A DNA stretch of 64,000 nucleotides from Clostridium rhizosphaerae (GCF_016765585.1 NZ_JAESWC010000018.1:1-64000), one strand, 5' to 3'; positions 26,237 through 35,610 are shown, counted from the stretch's first letter. A program made the numbers and translations. The notes: generated from the sequence alone by a model not told the origin.

Positions 26237-26380
26237 GCAGTTTTAGCTACCACATTTTAAGCTGAATTTGCCCTAGCTAACTTTTAATTTCTTTCGAATT
26301 ATAAAAAGATAACGAAACAACTTTTTAATGATATTTGGGAGTATACATAGATATGATTTACACAAATCTATGTATGTTCC

Positions 26381-27022
26381 TTATTTATATAATTCCATAG
26401 CTCCATAACAATCAGGTGTCACTTCTCCTGTATCAGGGTTTCTTAGAGAGTTTATATTAAACATATATCCTGTTTTCCCATACCTTCCAAGCTTACTCTC
26501 ATCATACCGTTCACTATCCATGCAGATATGAGTTGCTTTAAGAGCAACGGTGACACTGTTGCTGTTTTCAAAATGCTCATGTTCCCATAATAATTCACAT
26601 TCAATATTGAGAAAGCATTCTTTAATACGCGGAGCATGAACTGTTATTGCTTTTTCAGCTGTCAATCCGGACATAGTAATTTCATCGTCATCAAAGCCAT
26701 TATTGTCTATTGTTTTTGTACATTTGTCATACACATCCCTTGATGGGAAATTAAGAACACAGCATTTTGTCTCATTTAATGTTTGATATAAATGTCCATG
26801 CTTTGATACAGAACCAATAATACAGATAAATTCTCCAGAATCGCCAATAAAAGTTGACCAAGACTGCAAACAGGCATTTTCTTTTCCGTTTGATTTGTAT
26901 GTAGTTATTAAAAATAATGGTGATGGAATAGCTGTGACAAAATCCTGCCAAGAAAAGGAGGACAGTTCTCCAGGCCATGCTTCCATTATTTTTTCAGGTT
27001 TAGTTGTAAATTCTTTTTTCAT
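26381..27022 (-). CDS. Flavin reductase-like FMN-binding protein
   Basis: The start at 27022 (MKKEFTTKPEK) has GGAAGGTGAAGATT before it. 213 residues with the flavin reductase split-barrel pattern: PSPLFLITTYKSNGKENACLQSWSTFIGDSGEF, then HLYQTLNETKCCVLNFPS and SVTVALKATHI. It would bind FMN and reduce a partner or flavin with NAD(P)H. It starts 13 nt after the preceding gene and so is the second gene of a two-gene cassette. Confidence 0.85.
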   Translation of the reverse strand: MKKEFTTKPEKIMEAWPGELSSFSWQDFVTAIPSPLFLITTYKSNGKENACLQSWSTFIGDSGEFICIIGSVSKHGHLYQTLNETKCCVLNFPSRDVYDKCTKTIDNNGFDDDEITMSGLTAEKAITVHAPRIKECFLNIECELLWEHEHFENSNSVTVALKATHICMDSERYDESKLGRYGKTGYMFNINSLRNPDTGEVTPDCYGAMELYK

Positions 27023-27035
27023 AATCTTCACCTTC

Positions 27036-27974
27036 CTATATACATTCAATTCTTCCAAAGTTCTTTAATACTGAAATATTTCTAAGTGTTAATACGCCCT
27101 GAAGCTTCTTCTTTACAATTTCCCAATATTCAGCGTCTCCCCATCTCCAGTCAGGAGTCCAACTACCATCTTCTTGCTGGGTTTCAATGATAAAATTTAA
27201 GTGATGTTCCACTAAGAGCTTATACTTTTCATAAAATGAATGAGTTGGTGAAGTAATAATATTACAAGGACCAGTAGTATAATCATTTTTCCATTCACTT
27301 TCGTCCAGATTCATAGAATTGTCAGCTTTTTCAAGAAGATGAGAACACAAATTATTTTTTAGTTCATTATCATCTAAAGCTTGAACAAAATACAACATTG
27401 ATTTCATATCATAGGGTAATGAAGTATAAGATGTGTATACTTTTTCAATTGGTATACTAATGATACTATGTAAAATTTTTTCCGGAACCAACTCTTTATA
27501 TCTATATAGTATACCCGCTAGTGCAGCATTGGTGGTTGGATTATATTGTTCTATTAACTGTTTACGGCTTTTAGGCTTGTTTATTATGTTTTCAATGTAT
27601 GTATACCACATAGCATGAGGATATTCATTAACTTCTGGTACAAGTATGTTATTCCATTGCCCAATAGTATAATTATAGTTTTGTAATAAATAAGGTATTA
27701 ACCTTTTAATAACAGGATGTTCATAAGAAGGATTTATTCTGAATATGTGTCGACATGCACTCTCAGTATGTCTAAGGCATGAATTGGGGTAACCTAAGTC
27801 ATAATCAAGCTTGCCAAAACCACCGTCCTCACACTGATATTTTTCAAGAATGTTCATAGCTTCTTCAGAAGATTTGCCCAAAATAACAGTTTCAAATACT
27901 GCGCATTCAATGTCAGCTGCAGTATCTTTCATATATGAATACGCTCTCTCGAAAGCATCTGCTGATAAAATCAT
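27036..27974 (-). CDS. Prenyltransferase/squalene-cyclase-fold protein
   Basis: 312 residues after GGAGGTGTATTTAT. It has two QW-like repeats at the ends: KYQCEDGGFGKLDYD near residue 65 and ETQQEDGSWTPDWRWGD near 270, with helices between, which indicates the alpha/alpha-toroid fold of prenyltransferases and squalene cyclases. The DxDD acid motif of cyclases is not seen, so catalysis is uncertain. Transcribed with the flavin reductase gene 13 nt later. Confidence 0.78.
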   Translation of the reverse strand: MILSADAFERAYSYMKDTAADIECAVFETVILGKSSEEAMNILEKYQCEDGGFGKLDYDLGYPNSCLRHTESACRHIFRINPSYEHPVIKRLIPYLLQNYNYTIGQWNNILVPEVNEYPHAMWYTYIENIINKPKSRKQLIEQYNPTTNAALAGILYRYKELVPEKILHSIISIPIEKVYTSYTSLPYDMKSMLYFVQALDDNELKNNLCSHLLEKADNSMNLDESEWKNDYTTGPCNIITSPTHSFYEKYKLLVEHHLNFIIETQQEDGSWTPDWRWGDAEYWEIVKKKLQGVLTLRNISVLKNFGRIECI

Positions 27975-28099
27975 ATAAATACACCTCCACTTTTATTAGC
28001 CAAAATAATCTTATAAGATAATTATTAATATCTAACTATTACCGCTCAATAAAATACAATTTAAAATTTAAAGCTATCACTCTGTAAATCTAAAATTGC

Positions 28100-28190
28100 A
28101 CATAACTATTAAACCCATGAATCAGGTTCGCTAAATATGCCATATTTACTTAGACTCGCGAACCTGTTTCGCTAATTCTTAACTATAACT
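28100..28190 (-). repeat. Divergent attC-like repeat
   Basis: CATAACTATTAAACC at one end (GTTATG on the gene strand). Arms CAGGTTCGC / GCGAACCTG surround an inner AAATATG/CATATTT hairpin. The far side, CTTAACTATAACTGATAATTCC, is shared with 7.73 kb and 3.33 kb. On the gene strand an 18-codon ORF (28172-28228, MNNGNLLCTKELSVIV) overlaps it. Confidence 0.5.
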
Positions 28191-28285
28191 GATAATTCCT
28201 TAGTACATAGCAAATTACCATTATTCATTTATTAGATTTGCATAATTAGTCAATCATACAAAAAATTACTTATCAATTTTAAATA

Positions 28286-28456
28286 CTATGCTTCCTTTTC
28301 AAGAATAACCAAAGCATTACAAGCCAGCCCATCCGTACCACTCATCTGAGTAATCATACTTACTGTCCAGCCACTATTTAGCAAATTATTGAGTTCTTCA
28401 GTATTATCCTTTCTACCATTTGTTGTAACAATAAATGCCATTTGCTTCTTTTCCAT
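28286..28456 (-). CDS. Small protein, DUF4177-like
   Basis: The start at 28456 (MEKKQMAFIV) follows AAAGGAGGATATGAAT. 56 residues with TEELNNLLNSGWTVSMITQM, the 'long-form N-terminal strand, helix, GW-x-V' pattern of DUF4177-like proteins; function unknown. The ATG region is repeated just upstream (ATGGAAAAGAAGCAAAA at about 28534) and again at 7.87 kb. This is the first gene of the array as read from the right. Confidence 0.6.
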   Translation of the reverse strand: MEKKQMAFIVTTNGRKDNTEELNNLLNSGWTVSMITQMSGTDGLACNALVILEKEA

Positions 28457-28693
28457 ATTCATATCCTCCTTTTTTATATATAGGCAAAGCTTCCCCCAAA
28501 AATTGCACAATACTTTATTTTGCTTCTTTTCCATATATTATTCAATAATTATATAGTTCGATAAACATGTGTAATTACCTTCATTAATTTTAAAAATCAT
28601 TTATTAAATCACTTTAGCTATGTTAACTAAAAAATGTTCAACCAGTTTATGTTAACTGCCGCTTATAAGTGCATTACTTTTTATCAAAAACTC
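28457..28693. other. Spacer between the cassette array and phage-like DNA
   Basis: No supported gene. Contains GTTAACTAAAAAA and GTTAACTGCC repeats but no recognisable attI or integrase remnant. Confidence 0.4.
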
Positions 28694-28759
28694 CAGCTAG
28701 ATAACTAGTTAACTTTTTTTCTATTTATCTATATTTCTAGTTAACTAGTTATCTAGCTG
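28694..28759. repeat. Perfect 21-bp inverted repeat of GTTAACTAG units
   Basis: The arms 28694-28714 and 28739-28759 are perfectly complementary, with a 24-nt spacer containing a run of T. Each arm itself is built of TAACTAGTTA. A weaker relative, with CTAGATAAC and ATATTTCTAGTTAA in the same order, lies at 63.33 kb. It may be a recombinase or partition-protein site, or a terminator; the function is not known. Confidence 0.6.
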
Positions 28760-28812
28760 CACTTTAGAGCTAATAGAGCTTTCTGCAATCTCTAACAGAA
28801 ATTCCTCCAAGA

Positions 28813-28990
28813 TTATCGCACGTTTATCCTAGCCATAACCGCCTCCATCAAGGCCTCATACCCTGTCTGCTTTTTCGAAAGCACCTTAACACTTGCTCAT
28901 CAATGGTTCTTTTATAAATTATATGATGCATAACCACATTATCTTTTTGCCCCAGTCTCCAAAGCCTAATATTAGCTTGCTCGTAAGTTC
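28813..28990 (-). pseudogene. 3' end of a phage SNF2-family helicase
   Basis: The minus strand reads YEQANIRLWRLGQKDNVV and KRTIDEQV, the last helicase motif of phage-type SNF2 proteins (R-x-x-R-x-G-Q). After a one-base frameshift it continues KKQTGYEALMEAVMARINV to a stop at 28813. Everything 5' of this is deleted. In Firmicute phages this gene follows the VapE-type gene, which is where it sits here. Confidence 0.8.
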
Positions 28991-29303
28991 AAAACTCCTA
29001 GTAAGTCCAAACCATATAACTGTTAAGCCCCCTACATGAAGGTTAAATCCAAACCACATGATTGTTAAAACACCTGCTTGCAACTTAAATCAATCACCTG
29101 ATAACAAAACAGAACAGAAAAACAATTTTAAACTAATTTTCCTATACGCGCCTATACCTACACCTGCATATGCTCACTCTTTCTTTTTTACTATTTTTAT
29201 TTATATAGCTATCAATTTGTTCCAACTGTTCCAAACAGCTTGCCTATCTTTAACTCACTAGCCTTTTAAGTGAATCAGTTTGGAGACAAGCTATAGCACA
29301 ACC
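28991..29303. other. Deletion scar between helicase remnant and VapE-like gene
   Basis: No gene supported. Two imperfect copies of a CCAAACCA(C/T)AT...TGTTAA phrase, about 45 bp apart (near 29010 and 29050), are the only structure that I see. Confidence 0.35.
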
Positions 29304-31670
29304 CTACTGAAGTTCCTTTACTCTGGAATAAGCACGCTGTTTTCCGTAGATAGGAAAATTGCTTGTTCCGTTTTTGTTGCCGCAATACCTGTCCCAGTCG
29401 CTGATTTTTCTCATGATGGCTCCGATAGCATAGGAATCCGCTGTTTTCATAGAAGAAGCATCCTTGCCAAAGCACTCGCACCAAATTTCCATGTTGCACA
29501 CAAGGTTTCGTTTTACAGTGCCTATGCGGGTGCCGCTAGCAAATTCGCTGCCGCTTAGAAAATTTCTGCGCTCATATAAAGACAGGGTGTCCCAATTCTC
29601 AGGCAAAAGAACATCAAGATAAGCACGAACCAAGCCTTCACGTTCATCCGTTTCCATGGCATCTGCCTGCTCACTGCCGGCTAGAACAGCCTCCTCACCT
29701 TCAAGGTAAAGTTTTTCCCCTCGTTGATAAAGATATAAAGCCTCTGCCCAAATCTGCTTTACTTCTTCAGGTGTAATCTGCCAGGACTTTTTATCAGCAT
29801 TGCCGCTGATAGGTACGGGCCAAAATCTGCGGTTGCCTGTTATATCACGCAAAAAACCATTCTCAGCGTTGGTAGAACCAACAATGACGCACTGGCGAGG
29901 ATGATTTTCTACGTTAACTCCATAGCTTGCCCTATATTTATCATCTACTCTTGACACAAAGGATTTTACAATTTCAACCTCGGTCTTGCGCATTCCTGCA
30001 AGCTCGCCAAGCTCAAGTATCCAATAACCCTGCAGCTTTTCGGGACCAGACTTATCCTTCATATCTGTAATAGTTAAGCTGTCTGAAAACCAATCTCCCG
30101 CTAGCTTTGAAAAGAAGGTGGATTTACCGATGCCTTGGGGCCCATTTAAAATAAGCACACTATCAAATTTTGTTCCCGGATGATAAATTCGTGCCACTGC
30201 CGCCACAAGTGTTTTTCTGATCACGGCTTTTGTATAACTGTTATTAGCTGCACCAAAATAATCTATAAGAAGATTTTCCGCGCGATTAACGCCATCCCAT
30301 TTAGGCAAATTATCAAGATATTCCTTAATGGGATGATAAGCCCTTTCTGAAGCAACTGCCAGCACAGCATCCTTTGTTTTAGTTGGGGAATAAATTCCAT
30401 ACCTGCTGCTTAGATAAACCTTTAAACAGGCATTATCAGAATCATTCCAACCGCTCTTTATCTGCTCCCAAGGCAGGCCGCTCCTAGCATCTATACCATC
30501 ACGATGGCAGTTAAAAGCAAGTGACTTAAGCCCTTCATCGGAGCTTAAAATCATAACAATATTATCAAGAGTATCCTTTATTCTGCCCTGCTTATCAAGT
30601 TCTAAAGCTGTCTGCCAATCAACCTCTGAAAACTCCTCCGCAGCCTGCACTTGCCTCTCTTTTACAAACTCTGCTTTTACTTTAGCATCCTTAACAGCAA
30701 AGTCCCGCATTGCAGCAAAAGAAGGAAGCTTGCTTTCTGCTGTATTTACAGCCGCCTTATCATCAAGCTGACCAAATTTATGTATACGCACAAGGTCAAA
30801 GGCATTTAAAAGCAGACCGCTTGCAGGGTCTGTGGCATGATGGCTGTAGGCAAATTTATCCTCATAAATAATTACACCTGCACTGCTGTCAGCAAGAATA
30901 TAATCATAGCGGCCCTCCATCATTGAAGGTGCATAAACCTCAGCCAAGAATTTTTCAATTGCCTCGCGAATCCCATAAGTACGACAGAAGGTTCCTATAA
31001 CCCCCTCCTTTAAAAGTGGGTCTGCCTGTTCTTTTAAACTTCTTTTTATAATCTGAGACTCACGGGAAGATACGGGCCAAGTAGTGGTATCCCTCCAATT
31101 ATCATATTTTGCAAGGTATTCCTCCGGGTCAAGTAATATCCCGCTACTTTCCTTATATACAAATACACCATTTGAAGAGGTGGAAGGCCAGTACATAAGG
31201 CGCTCTGCTTCATAGGTTGTAGCATCAAAAAGGTCAATGCCTATTTCCTTTGCCACCATACGGCTGACAGCTGCATACTCTTCTTCGCTGATTTCACGGG
31301 CAAGAGGAATTATTAAACGAAGTCTTGGATTTTCCGGCGTATGTTTATGGGTTGAATACATGCAGCATTTAAAATCAAAAAGCATTGTAATCTGCTCCCA
31401 TATGTCTGCTGTTCCATAATCCATATCCAGAGTCAAAAGTGAACGGCAAAGCACATGACCCTTCTTTCGTCTGCCATCTCTTAAGTGTCCACCCACAAAA
31501 CCCCCTACGTCTTTAACAGCATCCTGCTGTCCTTTTTTTAGCTTACGATATTCTTCTACGGTTTCTGTTGTTTTTTGTGTAGTCTTTACACGAGTGGTAA
31601 AAATTTCCCAGGAAATATCTGTATTTTTCCAATTTTTATCCATGCGTCTATTTCCCACTGCTATTTTCAT
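29304..31670 (-). CDS. VapE-like phage primase/helicase
   Basis: 788 residues. The N-terminal part resembles an AEP primase: LDMDYG at 81-86 and YSTHKHTPENPRLRLIIPL near 105-123. The C-terminal part is the virulence-associated-E ATPase: LILNGPQGIGKSTFF (Walker A, about 507-521), ILELGELAGMRKTEVEIVKSF and VGSTNAENGFLRDITGNRRFWPV. It would prime and unwind DNA at a phage or island origin. The gene overlaps the upstream one by 4 nt (ATGA), a typical phage operon. It seems intact. Confidence 0.88.
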   Translation of the reverse strand: MKIAVGNRRMDKNWKNTDISWEIFTTRVKTTQKTTETVEEYRKLKKGQQDAVKDVGGFVGGHLRDGRRKKGHVLCRSLLTLDMDYGTADIWEQITMLFDFKCCMYSTHKHTPENPRLRLIIPLAREISEEEYAAVSRMVAKEIGIDLFDATTYEAERLMYWPSTSSNGVFVYKESSGILLDPEEYLAKYDNWRDTTTWPVSSRESQIIKRSLKEQADPLLKEGVIGTFCRTYGIREAIEKFLAEVYAPSMMEGRYDYILADSSAGVIIYEDKFAYSHHATDPASGLLLNAFDLVRIHKFGQLDDKAAVNTAESKLPSFAAMRDFAVKDAKVKAEFVKERQVQAAEEFSEVDWQTALELDKQGRIKDTLDNIVMILSSDEGLKSLAFNCHRDGIDARSGLPWEQIKSGWNDSDNACLKVYLSSRYGIYSPTKTKDAVLAVASERAYHPIKEYLDNLPKWDGVNRAENLLIDYFGAANNSYTKAVIRKTLVAAVARIYHPGTKFDSVLILNGPQGIGKSTFFSKLAGDWFSDSLTITDMKDKSGPEKLQGYWILELGELAGMRKTEVEIVKSFVSRVDDKYRASYGVNVENHPRQCVIVGSTNAENGFLRDITGNRRFWPVPISGNADKKSWQITPEEVKQIWAEALYLYQRGEKLYLEGEEAVLAGSEQADAMETDEREGLVRAYLDVLLPENWDTLSLYERRNFLSGSEFASGTRIGTVKRNLVCNMEIWCECFGKDASSMKTADSYAIGAIMRKISDWDRYCGNKNGTSNFPIYGKQRAYSRVKELQ

Positions 31671-32089
31671 AAAATATCAACCTCCTCTAAGTTCTCATTA
31701 AAATACCTTATTAAAAGTTTAAGCTTCTTTGCCTTTGCAATTTCTTCAGCCATAGCCTTTGATATGGTACTTCCAAACACCCAAAGCTCACTGCATTTCC
31801 CAAGTAAAATCATGGCTAGTTCCCGTTTTATAGGATTATCAGTATCCAAAAGCTTAGAAAAAAGCATGTAAGAAGCAAGGGGAATATAATTTTTCCTTAT
31901 GGCAAAGCTGCAAAAATCACGAGTCTTTTTTACATCTCTGCCGGTATTTCCTGAATAATTGGAGCAAATATACACAAAAGGCTTAAAGACAGAGTTTTTC
32001 TCTGCCTTTTTCTCATTAGAAAGGTTAGTAAAGGTTACAATAGGAATTGGATCAAAACAGCCTTCAGAATTTAATTTATTAACTCTCAT
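31667..32089 (-). CDS. DUF4406-like phage protein
   Basis: The start at 32089 (MRVNKLNSEG) follows GGGGGAGG at the end of the antirepressor gene. 140 residues: VFKPFVYICSNYSGNTGRDVKKTRDFCSFAIRKNYIPLASYML and GKCSELWVFGSTISKAMAEEI match the nucleoside 2-deoxyribosyltransferase-like DUF4406/DUF7768 proteins common in phages. Role probably nucleotide-related; not proven. Confidence 0.75.
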   Translation of the reverse strand: MRVNKLNSEGCFDPIPIVTFTNLSNEKKAEKNSVFKPFVYICSNYSGNTGRDVKKTRDFCSFAIRKNYIPLASYMLFSKLLDTDNPIKRELAMILLGKCSELWVFGSTISKAMAEEIAKAKKLKLLIRYFNENLEEVDIL

Positions 32090-32093
32090 ATTG

Positions 32094-32864
32094 CTAAGCC
32101 TCCCCCAAGTATCGATTAATAAAATACTGCTGCCCTTTACCTGTAACCTTTGTTGTTTTTGAAATTGTAACGTGACCATCAGAATGCGTAATTGCTGTTT
32201 CTTTAACCTTGAACAACCCTAATTCCATAGCCATTTGTGTTGGAGCATTATAGTCTGTCCCTTTACGCTTTATAAGAAATCCTTCCTGACGCAGGCGTTC
32301 AAACAAACGATTTTGACCAATAGCTGCACCATTGCCTTTAAGGATTTTCGCAAGCTCCCCAATAAGAATTGTCCCATCCGATACTGCTACTGCATTTGCA
32401 AACACAACCTTTGGCTTATCCTCTGTTACCTTAATTTGCAGACGTTCCTTTTCCGCTCTTTCAGCCTTAAGTGCAGTTAATACCTTGATCCAGGAATCCG
32501 GATCATTCATAATCTCTTCAAGCTTCTGCGTGGTAATATAGGCACCATGCTTATTAATAGAAGGTAAAACCTCATCAAAAACCCATTGCTCAAAACGCTC
32601 TGCAGCAGGTAATTTACTGTGGGTTATAAGACGATATAGATTTCCTTCATCTATAAACTTAGCTTGCTGAGTTCTGCCAATATTGTCCATGACTGAACGA
32701 AACGTTACCCCATCTTCACGGCAATGATCTTTGATTGCTTTCTGCGGATTTGTATAACCTAGCGCTGATGCAATATCAGTTCCGCAAAATATTACCTTCC
32801 CATTTTCTTCAATGGTTCTGACTATACCAAACTCTGAATTTTTAAAAATTTGTATTTCGCTCAT
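32094..32864 (-). CDS. Phage antirepressor (BRO-N and KilAC domains)
   Basis: 256 residues. N-terminal BRO domain (1-110): IFKNSEFGIVRTIEENGKVIF, ASALGYTNPQKAIKDHC and EQWVFDEVLPSINKHG. The C-terminal half fits KilAC: ILIGELAKILKGNGAAIGQNRLFERLRQEGFL. Such proteins counter phage repressors at induction. A GAGGTATTTCT site precedes the ATG. It lies in its usual place between the phage DNA polymerase and VapE genes. Confidence 0.88.
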   Translation of the reverse strand: MSEIQIFKNSEFGIVRTIEENGKVIFCGTDIASALGYTNPQKAIKDHCREDGVTFRSVMDNIGRTQQAKFIDEGNLYRLITHSKLPAAERFEQWVFDEVLPSINKHGAYITTQKLEEIMNDPDSWIKVLTALKAERAEKERLQIKVTEDKPKVVFANAVAVSDGTILIGELAKILKGNGAAIGQNRLFERLRQEGFLIKRKGTDYNAPTQMAMELGLFKVKETAITHSDGHVTISKTTKVTGKGQQYFINRYLGEA

Positions 32865-32971
32865 AGAAATACCTCCGTTAAATTTATTGAGGAAATATCC
32901 TCTGCCTATAAGCGAAAAAGATGGTATAATCGAACCCCTAATTATCTAAGATTTTTTATTCTTCTTGTTCC

Positions 32972-34921
32972 TCATTCCTTTTTATAAAATTCACACTCAT
33001 AACCCTCAGCCTTAAGAATAAGTCCCTTTGCCCATGCCGGTGTTTCACTCATAAGTGCACATATTTCCTCTGCAGAAGATATATTATTTGGTGCTTCTAT
33101 TACAACTTCATCGTGGACATGCATGACGATTTTAAAGCCACAGGAAGATAACCTAAGCATTGCCTCTGCTAAAATATCACGACTAATAGCTTGTACAATA
33201 TTCTCTGTAAACTTAGGGCCATAGCTTTCTATCCTTTCCCATTTCTTACTGCCGCCCACGCCTTCATAGGTAACAGATTCGCCGCCGAATTTGTTACCTG
33301 CAATAAGTGGCTTTATATAGGAAAGGCTTCTGCCGCTTGGAAGTTTAATAAAGAGAATTCCACTTTCATAAAAAATCCTGATGCCATAAACTTCTAGAGG
33401 TTGTTTTGTTTTTATTACAGTTTTCACCGCACGGTCTATTCCCCACCAAAGAGAAGTAATATTAGGATTAGTATTTCTCCAAGCTGTAACTAAGGGCTGC
33501 AGTTCGTCCTCTAAAAGTCCCATGTTTGTTGCACCCATTGCTTTAAGGGCCCCTACAGAGCCGCCGTAGCCTAAGGCCAATTCTGCTATTTTGCCCTTCT
33601 GCCTTAAGTACCCATTAACACCGTTTTTCTCAACGGGAACCTTAAACATCTGTGAGGCTGAGGCGCAGTAGATATCTCCGCCACCTGCAAATACCTCCAT
33701 TCTCCAGCGTTCATTTGAAAGCCACGCAAGGACCCGGGCCTCAATTGCACTTAGATCACTTATGATAAATCTATGCTTAGGCTTTGATGTAAAGGCTGTT
33801 CTGATTAACTCCGACAGCACAGTTGGAATGCTGTCATAAAGCAAATCCAAGGCTTCAAGGTTGCCGGCTTTAACTAAAGCACGAGCTTCTTTTAAATCGG
33901 GAATGTAGTTTTGAGGCAGGTTTTGCACCTGGATTAGCTTGCTGGAATATCTGCCAGTTCTATTTGCGCCATAAAATTGAATTAACCCCCTGGCTCTACT
34001 GTCACTGCAAACTACCTTTTCCATAGCTGCATATTTTTTTACGCTGCTTTTTGCAAGCTGCTGTCTTATAGAAAGTGCATCCTGTACTTCTCCCTCAGTG
34101 TCTTCAATAAGCTTTGAAACTGCATCCTTTGAAAGAGATGCTGTTTCCATACCCTGCTTATAAAGCCAAGCTTTTAATTGCGCTGGAGAATTAGGGTTTA
34201 GAAGCCCTGTCAGCACCTTTGCTTTATTAATATTTTCTGCTTTAAATTTTTCATCACAGAAAATTGCCTGCCTTACAAAATCCATATCAAGAGCAATACC
34301 TCGGTCATTGATTATCTGATCCAAGCAGTAATTTTCCCATTCGGTTCCCGATACAGGAAATTTAGATAATTTATTTTGTATTTCCATTTCTGTTTCCACA
34401 TCACGCTTATTATAAGAAATAAACCTTTCCCATTTTTCTGCGTCATGATAAGGCAGATTACGAGTACGCCCAACCTTTGATTTGCCCTGAGCACATGGAA
34501 CACAAAAATATTTAATTAAGTTTTTTCCTTCTGATAGCTTCTGCTTTTCAAGTCCCAAAACTTCTCCCACAGCCTCAAGGGATAAGGGAAGTCCTAAGGC
34601 TAATGCCCATACCCTGGTGCAGTGCCAGGACGTAGGTGAAAGATAAGTACCAGCTTTCATGCCAAGCCACCTTGACAAGCAGATTCTTTCAAACTGCGCA
34701 TTAAAGGCCCACTTAATAACAGAAACATCAGTAAGAGCATTTATAATTTCAATTGGAATTTTTTCGCCGCTTGCAATATCCGCCACCACAACCTCGCCAC
34801 CATCTATTGAATATCCAAAAAGCAATATTTCAAAATCCTTACTTTCTGCATAGCGATAAACACCGGACCTTTGAAGATTAATGCTGGAAAAGGTTTCAAT
34901 ATCTATTGAGATATATTTCAT
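32972..34921 (-). CDS. Phage family A DNA polymerase
   Basis: 649 residues. The N-terminal proofreading motif is ISIDIETFSS (DxE). Polymerase motif A is FIISDLSAIEARVLAWL, motif B lies around LRQKGKIAELALGYGG, and motif C is VMHVHDEVVIEAP. The size and lack of a 5' nuclease domain fit phage-type PolA. It replicates the phage or island genome. It reads complete, so decay of the module is not general. Confidence 0.92.
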   Translation of the reverse strand: MKYISIDIETFSSINLQRSGVYRYAESKDFEILLFGYSIDGGEVVVADIASGEKIPIEIINALTDVSVIKWAFNAQFERICLSRWLGMKAGTYLSPTSWHCTRVWALALGLPLSLEAVGEVLGLEKQKLSEGKNLIKYFCVPCAQGKSKVGRTRNLPYHDAEKWERFISYNKRDVETEMEIQNKLSKFPVSGTEWENYCLDQIINDRGIALDMDFVRQAIFCDEKFKAENINKAKVLTGLLNPNSPAQLKAWLYKQGMETASLSKDAVSKLIEDTEGEVQDALSIRQQLAKSSVKKYAAMEKVVCSDSRARGLIQFYGANRTGRYSSKLIQVQNLPQNYIPDLKEARALVKAGNLEALDLLYDSIPTVLSELIRTAFTSKPKHRFIISDLSAIEARVLAWLSNERWRMEVFAGGGDIYCASASQMFKVPVEKNGVNGYLRQKGKIAELALGYGGSVGALKAMGATNMGLLEDELQPLVTAWRNTNPNITSLWWGIDRAVKTVIKTKQPLEVYGIRIFYESGILFIKLPSGRSLSYIKPLIAGNKFGGESVTYEGVGGSKKWERIESYGPKFTENIVQAISRDILAEAMLRLSSCGFKIVMHVHDEVVIEAPNNISSAEEICALMSETPAWAKGLILKAEGYECEFYKKE

Positions 34922-34993
34922 ATAAATACCATCCTTTCAAAAGAATAAGGCAGCAGAATATCCTCCGCCGCCTCATCTTATAATTATTTTTTC

Positions 34994-35545
34994 TTATGAT
35001 AAAAAATCTTCCTCTTCCAAAATAGTGAAATCCTCAGCTGCATTAGTTCTGGCGCTTAATGGCTCGCCATCCTTAATCTTTTGGAGGTTGCCAAGCCAGC
35101 AGGCAACACCTTTGCTGTTATTACTGTTAAAAGCAAAAAAATTCAAAGACACCCTTGCATAACAGCCGCTGTAAACTTCACTGTGGTCAAGAATGGGCTT
35201 TACTGCCTTGTCCACAATCTCAGGTGCAATTATACTATTGGCATTTACAAAATAATGGCCTTTGTAGGCATCATCCTCTTGACGCTCAACGTCGCCATCC
35301 CTTAAAGGCAGCTTTATGGCAGCCTTATTTGGCTTTTTGCCCCCAAACTTTGCGATACCCTCTTCAATTGCCGCATCTACCGCTGAATTAATAGCATTTA
35401 TAGTTTCTGTATCCGTTTTAGGTACAAGCACTGATACAGAATATTTCTCCGGACTGCCGTTAATTGAAATGGGCTCCCAGCCGTTGAAATAGCTTAAACG
35501 AGTGTTTGTACCTGTAATAACCTTAGTTTTGTTTCCCTTTGCCAT
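34994..35545 (-). CDS. DUF2815 (phage ssDNA-binding-like) protein
   Basis: Starts at 35545 (MAKGNKTKV) after GGAGGATAAAAATT. 183 residues with LSYFNGWEPISINGSPEKYSVSVLVPK and GCYARVSLNFFAFNSNNSKGV, as in DUF2815, which is found beside phage polymerases and thought to bind single-stranded DNA. The acidic C-terminus (DFTILEEEDFLS) fits an SSB-type tail. Confidence 0.85.
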   Translation of the reverse strand: MAKGNKTKVITGTNTRLSYFNGWEPISINGSPEKYSVSVLVPKTDTETINAINSAVDAAIEEGIAKFGGKKPNKAAIKLPLRDGDVERQEDDAYKGHYFVNANSIIAPEIVDKAVKPILDHSEVYSGCYARVSLNFFAFNSNNSKGVACWLGNLQKIKDGEPLSARTNAAEDFTILEEEDFLS

Positions 35546-35610
35546 AATTTTTATCCTCCGTAATTTCATTAAATTCTTTATTTATCTTTGATGCTGAAAG
35601 CATAGCTTGG

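Noticed and set aside
828-28190. Repeats as a CRISPR array or MITE family
   Set aside because: Units are 80-180 bp, differ in the interior, and occur once per gene with matching core boxes. There are no spacers of equal size and no terminal duplications.
28457-28693. attI site at the right edge of the array
   Set aside because: No integrase gene or attI-like core next to a promoter is visible, so it cannot be supported.
29280-29558. Plus-strand ORF opposite the VapE-like gene
   Set aside because: It is the shadow of a well-supported coding region, without ribosome site or family features.
35155-35391. Plus-strand ORF opposite the DUF2815 gene
   Set aside because: Composition is that of an antisense frame; no start site.
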